A stretch of DNA of 64,000 nt from Canna indica (lineage: Eukaryota; Streptophyta; Magnoliopsida; Zingiberales; Cannaceae). Below the pieces are notes generated by a model. The model did not search any database and had not been told where the DNA came from. It saw nothing but the letters and a program-made list of their open reading frames with translations. Location of the stretch: positions 83,229,501-83,293,500 of the forward strand of contig CP136890.1 of assembly GCA_034359265.1 (NCBI GenBank), in the 5' to 3' direction. The position numbers and the translations under genes were made by a program. Positions within the stretch are counted from its first letter, which is position 1; every line of letters begins with the position of its first letter. Positions 59,488-64,000 of this stretch are shown here, piece by piece.

Positions 59488-59879
59488 GCACACTCCAGTC
59501 TTTCGTTCTAGCATTTCCTAGCATTTTCATGCAATCGGCCATTTATCCCAATAACATTTTTACGTCCAAACACTCAGAGGCTTTGACCCATGCGAAGTGG
59601 GAGCCCGCGACTTTTCGACATTGGTCAAGCATATTGGCTTATGGCTCACGGGAAGCAAAGGCGCCGCACGAATTCTTCCGCACAAAACAATTGATCTATG
59701 ACAGTTGGTATAGAGCGAGAATTGCAAGCCTCCAACTGAGAAAGCCCTCAATGTTGACATAGTTGACATTCATTTTGTCTGTGGCGCTCGAGTTGCTGAT
59801 GTAGTGAACTCAGTCGATGAACATCTCGACTGTTGTATTTGGGGAGGCAAGCATTCATTGGTTGATATGAAGATTGTGA

Positions 59880-60560
59880 CTTTTGCGCAGGGCGGATGAG
59901 CCCCTAAGACGCAAAGTAGTTGCATGCAGAGCAGATGGCTCTTAAGTCATGTGCGCAGAGCAGATCTCTCATAAGATGCACGGTAGTGCGCAGAGCAGAC
60001 TCTCTCATAAGACGCAAAGTCCTGCGCAAAGCAGATCTCCAGTAAGACACACATTATGTGCAAAGCAGACTCTCTCATAAGACACGAGGATAGTGCGCAG
60101 GGCGTTGTCCCCCAAGACACATCGTAGAGCCAACGGGTTGTGAGTCGCCAAGGATGGTGCGCAAGGTGTTGTGCCCAAGACACAGCGCAGAGCCGATGGC
60201 TCGTGAGTCGCCAAGGATGGAGCGCAGGGCGTTGTCCCCCAAGATATAGCGCAGAGCCAATGGCTCGTGAGTCGCCAAGGATGGTGCGCAGGGTCATATC
60301 CCCTAAGACACAGCGCATAGCTGATGGCTTGTGAGTCACCAAGTTTGTGCGCAGGACTGATGACCCCTAAGACACAGCGCAGAGCAGATGGCCCATGACT
60401 CGCCAAGTTTGTACGCAGGGCTGATGACCCCTAAGACGCAGCGCAGAGCAGATCGCTCGTGAGACGCAAAGTTGGTGCGCATGGCTGATGTCCCCTAAGT
60501 CGCAAGGTTGGTACGCAAGGCAATATGACATCTAAGACGCAAGATTTGTGCACAGAGCAG
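59880..60560. repeat. Tandem repeat block, unit about 60 bp (and half units)
   Basis: The motifs CGCAGAGCAGAT, CTCGTGAGTCGCCAAGG and CCCCTAAGACACAGCGCAGAG recur in order, most regularly at 60120-60500, with shorter divergent units at 59890-60110. Long open frames on the minus strand here only translate the repeats. Confidence 0.85.
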
Positions 60561-60894
60561 AGGGCTCTTAAGATGCAAGATTGACATGTCCGAACCAAAC
60601 AATAGTGAAGAACAAATGTGGTGTGGCAGTAATACTCGTAGTGCGAAGAGTTGGTGGACGTTGTGACCCGATTGGATAAAATCCCTCAAGTCGTGATTCG
60701 AGGAGCAGTGTAAGACTTGAAGCTTGTTGATATGGGCTCGGAGGAGGGCGTCATGACCTCTACGAGGGGCGAGTGAGCAAGTAGCAAGCAGTGATCGGTT
60801 CAAGACGACGGTGGAGGCAATGCTCTAGTGTGGTGCGGCCACGGAACTACTCATCACTTGGGTGTTGCACAACGCGCGACACCCAGATGTTATT

Positions 60895-61160
60895 CGAGAC
60901 GAGCATTGCTCATATGCTCATTAAGTCTGAGACTTTTCAGTGCCCAGCAAAAATGGAACTTGGTGAATTGAGTAACAATTTCTCGGGTTCCTTCACGCGA
61001 GCATTTCTCAACGACGCTCGAGTGCTCCACAAAGTTTGGGACCCTCATAGCCCAGCAACAACGAGACTTGGTGAACCAAGTAGCTATTTCTCGATGGCCA
61101 TTCAAGCGAGCGTTGCTCAACGACACTCGTTTGCTCCACAAGTCTAGGACTTTCATTACC
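60895..61160. repeat. Two to three copies of a tandem unit of about 120 bp
   Basis: Landmarks CGAGCATTGCTC / CGAGCATTTCTCAACGACGCTCG / CGAGCGTTGCTCAACGACACTCG and GGAACTTGGTGAATTGAGTA / GAGACTTGGTGAACCAAGTA recur at about 60900, 61000 and 61110. Function is unknown. Confidence 0.75.
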
Positions 61161-61697
61161 TAGCAACAAGTTTGGGAATCTCAAAGCTCTTTCTCGCAAC
61201 AATAGGAGATGATGAAACTCAATAATGTTACAAGTAGTCATTTCCTGGTGGCGGACTTCACACGACGAAACTCGACATGTGGCAGCCCCACTGCGGCATG
61301 TCGTTACTCAGGCGGTGTTCCCTTCGACTACTTGTGAAGTATTCACTTCAGCAATTGCAGCCTATGCAGAAAGGCGGTGCGGCCGAGGCGAATTCAACGA
61401 GGACATCGAAGCTTGAAGTAGGGGAGGATGTTAGGGACTTTTCAATTTGCCCGAGCAACGACAAATCATGGCGGAATGTTTCCTACATGTTTGTAAATAT
61501 GTTTTCACGTCCATGTAATTTTGCCTTTTATTATATAGTTCGTACTTGTAAAATTCTTTGTGTGATCCCCAAGGCCCCACGGTACGAGTTGGATGCATTT
61601 CGAGGTCATTCGATGCTTGGTGCGTGCGTCATGGCTAAGTAGAGCAATTTTTCTGCATTCGTCATAGTCGTGGCCACAAAAAATCACCATCTCGCAT

Positions 61698-62998
61698 TGT
61701 TAACTAGAGGGGGATGAATAGTGTGTTAACTAAATCTTATTGCTTAATTTCGTTTTCAATCATTTCTTGCAACTTAGGCAAATGTGTAAGCAATAAGTAA
61801 GGAAATTAAGCAAACTCAAAAGAAACAGTGCAAACATAATTATTTATAGTGGTTTGGCCTCAATTCCTACTCCACTACCTAAGCACCGTGTTTAGGATTT
61901 CACACCCAAATTTACTAAATTATGAGTAGCTTATAATTGAGGACTTTACACCGGAAAGACCCTACACTCACCTCGAAGGCACTTCCACACCCGAAAGTAT
62001 CCCGCCTTCTTACCGAGAGAGCTTTCCCGCCTCTATTCCTAAGACCTACTCCTAACTTAGATTACACAAGTGGCTTTACACTTTATACACCAAGGTAACC
62101 ACTTACACACAAGACCACACACAAGGTCTTCTTACAAGCTCAAGTAAATTTAAGTAAAACAAATAAAAAACAATTCTATTACAAGAGGAGGAAGAAGAGA
62201 AGTTATCACAATGAAAACACCTCTTCTTTTTTAGCATAGCACCCTTACTGAACCCTTTAATGAAGAAGACTTGAAGATGAGGGATCAAGAGCTAGGTTTG
62301 AAGAATTTGATCAATTGAGAAGCTTAGAGGATGCTAAAGATCACTCTTTGAAGGTTATTGGCATCAATAGTTACCTAGGAGAGAGAGAGAAGAGTATTTA
62401 TAATCCTCCAATCAAACGGCTCGTCAACGGGCGCATTTTTGCCTGTTGCCGACGCCTGGTTGCTTGCCGGTCAATCGTCGGTCGACCGACTGATCGACCG
62501 CCCAGCGATCGCTGGCATTCTGCCCTTCTATCGCTCTGTTTGGTCGACCGAAGTGGACACTACCATTTTTTGGCCTCGTTCGGTCGACTGACCAGTCGAC
62601 CGAAGTAGTCACTACCAATTTTTGGCATTGTTCAGTCGACCGAAGTGGCTATTGCCATTTTTTAACATCATTCGATCGATCGATCGATCGGTCGACCGAA
62701 CCTGGACTGGAAAATTTCTTTTTAGATCTTCTTGTTGCGCGCTTTGTTTTCTAGTTCCGTTCTTCAGCGTGCTCCAACTCGAAAAACTTCTCATATATTC
62801 TTTTGATTTGACCAAGCCATCTCTGGTGCACGCATTGGTTTGTTTCAAGATCGATGTCGCAAGACGTGAAACTTGACTTGTCATTTATCAATCCTGTGAG
62901 CTTCATACTTCAAGAACTTAGTTAAACAGATTTGGTTTGTTATCATCAAAATAGTCATGAAGAGAATAGAGCATGAAAGAAAAAACATTCAGCCAACA
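61698..62998 (-). mobile_element. 3' LTR of a SIRE-like copia element running out of the window
   Basis: It begins TGTTAACTAGAGGGG on the plus strand and ends CCAACA at 62998. Next to it, on the minus strand, AAAAATAGGGAGAT forms the polypurine tract, which orients the element as minus with its interior to the right. It shares end sequence, the TTTATAGTGGTTTGGCCTCA segment and a CGGTCGACCG cluster (62460-62700) with the solo LTR at 14286-16052. Its partner LTR lies beyond 64000. Confidence 0.75.
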
Positions 62999-63404
62999 AT
63001 CTCCCTATTTTTGATGATGACAAACCATTGACGATAAAGAGCAACAAAAAGTCTATATGTAATATATTCGTCAATTAGTATGAAGCATGAGTTTATAAGT
63101 GGATATATGAGAGCATTTAAAAGATGATGTATACATATTGTATTTAGAGCTCCCCATATCATCATGTATATATATTTTTTAACTCTCCCCCTATCATCAT
63201 GACAACCTATAAACATTAACATGTTAACTCTCCCCCTTTTGTCATCCATCAAAAAGAATAGCAAAATACTTACAAATAAGAAGTTCCAAATATAACAGGT
63301 CATTCAATCATCAATTAATTCTTAAAGATAAAGAGTTTCAAATACAAATATAAAGTCGATCAAGCAAAGTGTAGTGTTGATACAAGTCCATAAAATTAAT
63401 TATA
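62999..63404. other. Non-coding part between the terminal ORF and the 3' LTR
   Basis: AT-rich with CTCTCCCCCTATCATCATG (about 63181) and CTCTCCCCCTTTTGTCATC (about 63229), i.e. extra polypurine-like runs on the minus strand, as is usual upstream of SIRE-type LTRs. No gene is seen. Confidence 0.55.
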
Positions 63405-64000
63405 TTAAACATCAGATGGACTAATCATCCTCAAGTGGTGGAGGTGGTAGATGCGACTGATAGTATTGCCAAATCTCATCCACCCGACCATACATCTCAT
63501 CAACCCGACGATCGTACTCATCCACTTATTGACCGTACTGGTCAACACGTTGACCATATTTATCCATAGCCGGCCATGCTCATCGATCATCTGACCATAC
63601 TCATTGATCCGTTGGCCGTACTCGTTTAAACGTTCTTTTATGCCTCTGTTCCATTCCACCTGGTCGATATAAAACTGAGCAAAACGATGCTCCAGATCAC
63701 CCAAACGCTCAATGGGAGTGTCGGTTGATGAGCTTCCACTAACATCTCCTGCCTCCATGACTATGTCATGATCAGTGTGCTCCGCAGGTTCCCCTCGCAC
63801 TCTTTTATCGTGCTGATTTTCAAGAATTTTCATACGGTTGAGAGAGGATGAATCTATGGCTTTGGGCACAGGATCTATTTCAAATCTAGATTTGTTTACC
63901 CCAGCAGCATAGATAAAGTGAGAGATCACTGAGGCATAGGGTAGGGCTTGCTTCTTTGAGGCATGAACATCTGCTATGTAGCGAAGCATAAGATCAGGAC
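63405..64000 (-). CDS. Terminal ORF of the SIRE-like element (partial, repeat-containing)
   Basis: The minus-strand frame is open from the window edge, so the true start is outside. It reads MLRYIADVHASKKQALPYAS and VISHFIYAAGV, similar to 'putative plant transposon' proteins (PF20167-like, from memory), then an acidic linker. A heptad-like run follows: NEYGQRI, NEYGQMI, DEHGR. Near 63540-63580 a frameshift seems to have occurred: the alternative frame goes on with VDEYDRRVDEMYGRVDEIW and ends LPPPPLEDD. Its place between pol and the 3' LTR is where SIRE elements carry an extra, so-called env-like ORF, but I see no signal peptide or membrane segment in the visible part. Confidence 0.5.
   Translation of the reverse strand, partial: PDLMLRYIADVHASKKQALPYASVISHFIYAAGVNKSRFEIDPVPKAIDSSSLNRMKILENQHDKRVRGEPAEHTDHDIVMEAGDVSGSSSTDTPIERLGDLEHRFAQFYIDQVEWNRGIKERLNEYGQRINEYGQMIDEHGRLWINMVNVLTSTVNKWMSTIVGLMRCMVGWMRFGNTISRIYHLHHLRMISPSDV

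Larger units (their letters stand above)
59488..61690 (+). mobile_element. Possible non-autonomous LTR element with internal tandem repeats
   Basis: A TTGGTATAGAGCG segment at about 59705 resembles an initiator-tRNA(Met) primer site, and GTAGGGGAGGA|TGTTAGGGAC at about 61418-61438 resembles a polypurine tract followed by an LTR start. The two would-be LTRs align only weakly, so the assignment is tentative. Between them are two tandem-repeat blocks and no recognised gag or pol frame. It would be a large-retrotransposon-derivative type element. Confidence 0.4.

Noticed and set aside
59947..60406. Two long overlapping minus-strand frames
   Set aside because: Both translate the 60-bp tandem repeat and show no conserved domain.

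Overview
The window is plant nuclear DNA. It has spliced genes with canonical GT-AG introns, nested transposons, and inserts of plant mitochondrial sequence. The pentatricopeptide-repeat gene and SERRATE exon 1 are strongly GC-rich at their 5' ends and become AT-richer downstream, a gradient typical of monocots. I therefore infer a monocot nuclear chromosome, with the species unknown. No database search was run; all family assignments are by recognition, and exon boundaries come from reading splice sites and checking that the frame closes.

The left part (1-20.5 kb) is repeat territory. A decayed Tat-type Ty3/gypsy LTR retrotransposon (about 1647-14089, minus strand) keeps both LTRs, a primer-binding-site-like sequence, remnants of gag and protease, and an antisense ORF of the 'putative gypsy type transposon' family. 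It lacks reverse transcriptase and integrase. Near its 3' LTR lie two arrays of a 27-bp repeat, a 1,015-bp internal duplication, and an insert of mitochondrial 26S rRNA and nad2 sequence. A hAT element (7191-10571) sits inside it, and that holds a GC-rich MITE with a further small element inside. To the right follow a solo LTR (14286-16052), a head-to-head foldback array (about 16380-18200), a MULE-like foldback (18765-19364) and a hAT-like MITE (19938-20561).

The middle (21-58.4 kb) is the genic part. A one-exon PLS-DYW pentatricopeptide protein (plus strand, like Arabidopsis At5g44230) is followed by four minus-strand genes: a two-exon plant-specific small protein, a nine-exon ELMO-domain protein, an eight-exon protein phosphatase 2C, and a twelve-exon SERRATE/ARS2 gene of about 14.4 kb. 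The coding lengths of all four spliced models close exactly (168, 319, 287 and 725 aa). SERRATE is long because its introns hold transposons: a MULE-like foldback with an RTE LINE fragment in intron 9, and a copia element inside a hAT-like element plus a MITE in intron 3. A possible small two-exon gene lies at 25552-27151 on the plus strand.

The right part (58.4-64 kb) is again repetitive. It has a captured fragment of a DUF642 cell-wall protein gene, a retroelement-like block of tandem repeats, and the 3' LTR plus terminal ORF of a SIRE-like copia element that runs out of the window. Its LTR belongs to the same family as the solo LTR at 14.3 kb.

The five genes have unrelated roles (organelle RNA editing, unknown, small-GTPase regulation, Ser/Thr dephosphorylation, miRNA processing and splicing) and I see no sign of a functional cluster. 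No new multi-gene system is evident. The most unusual structure is the mitochondrial insert joined to an exact-length duplication inside the Tat element.
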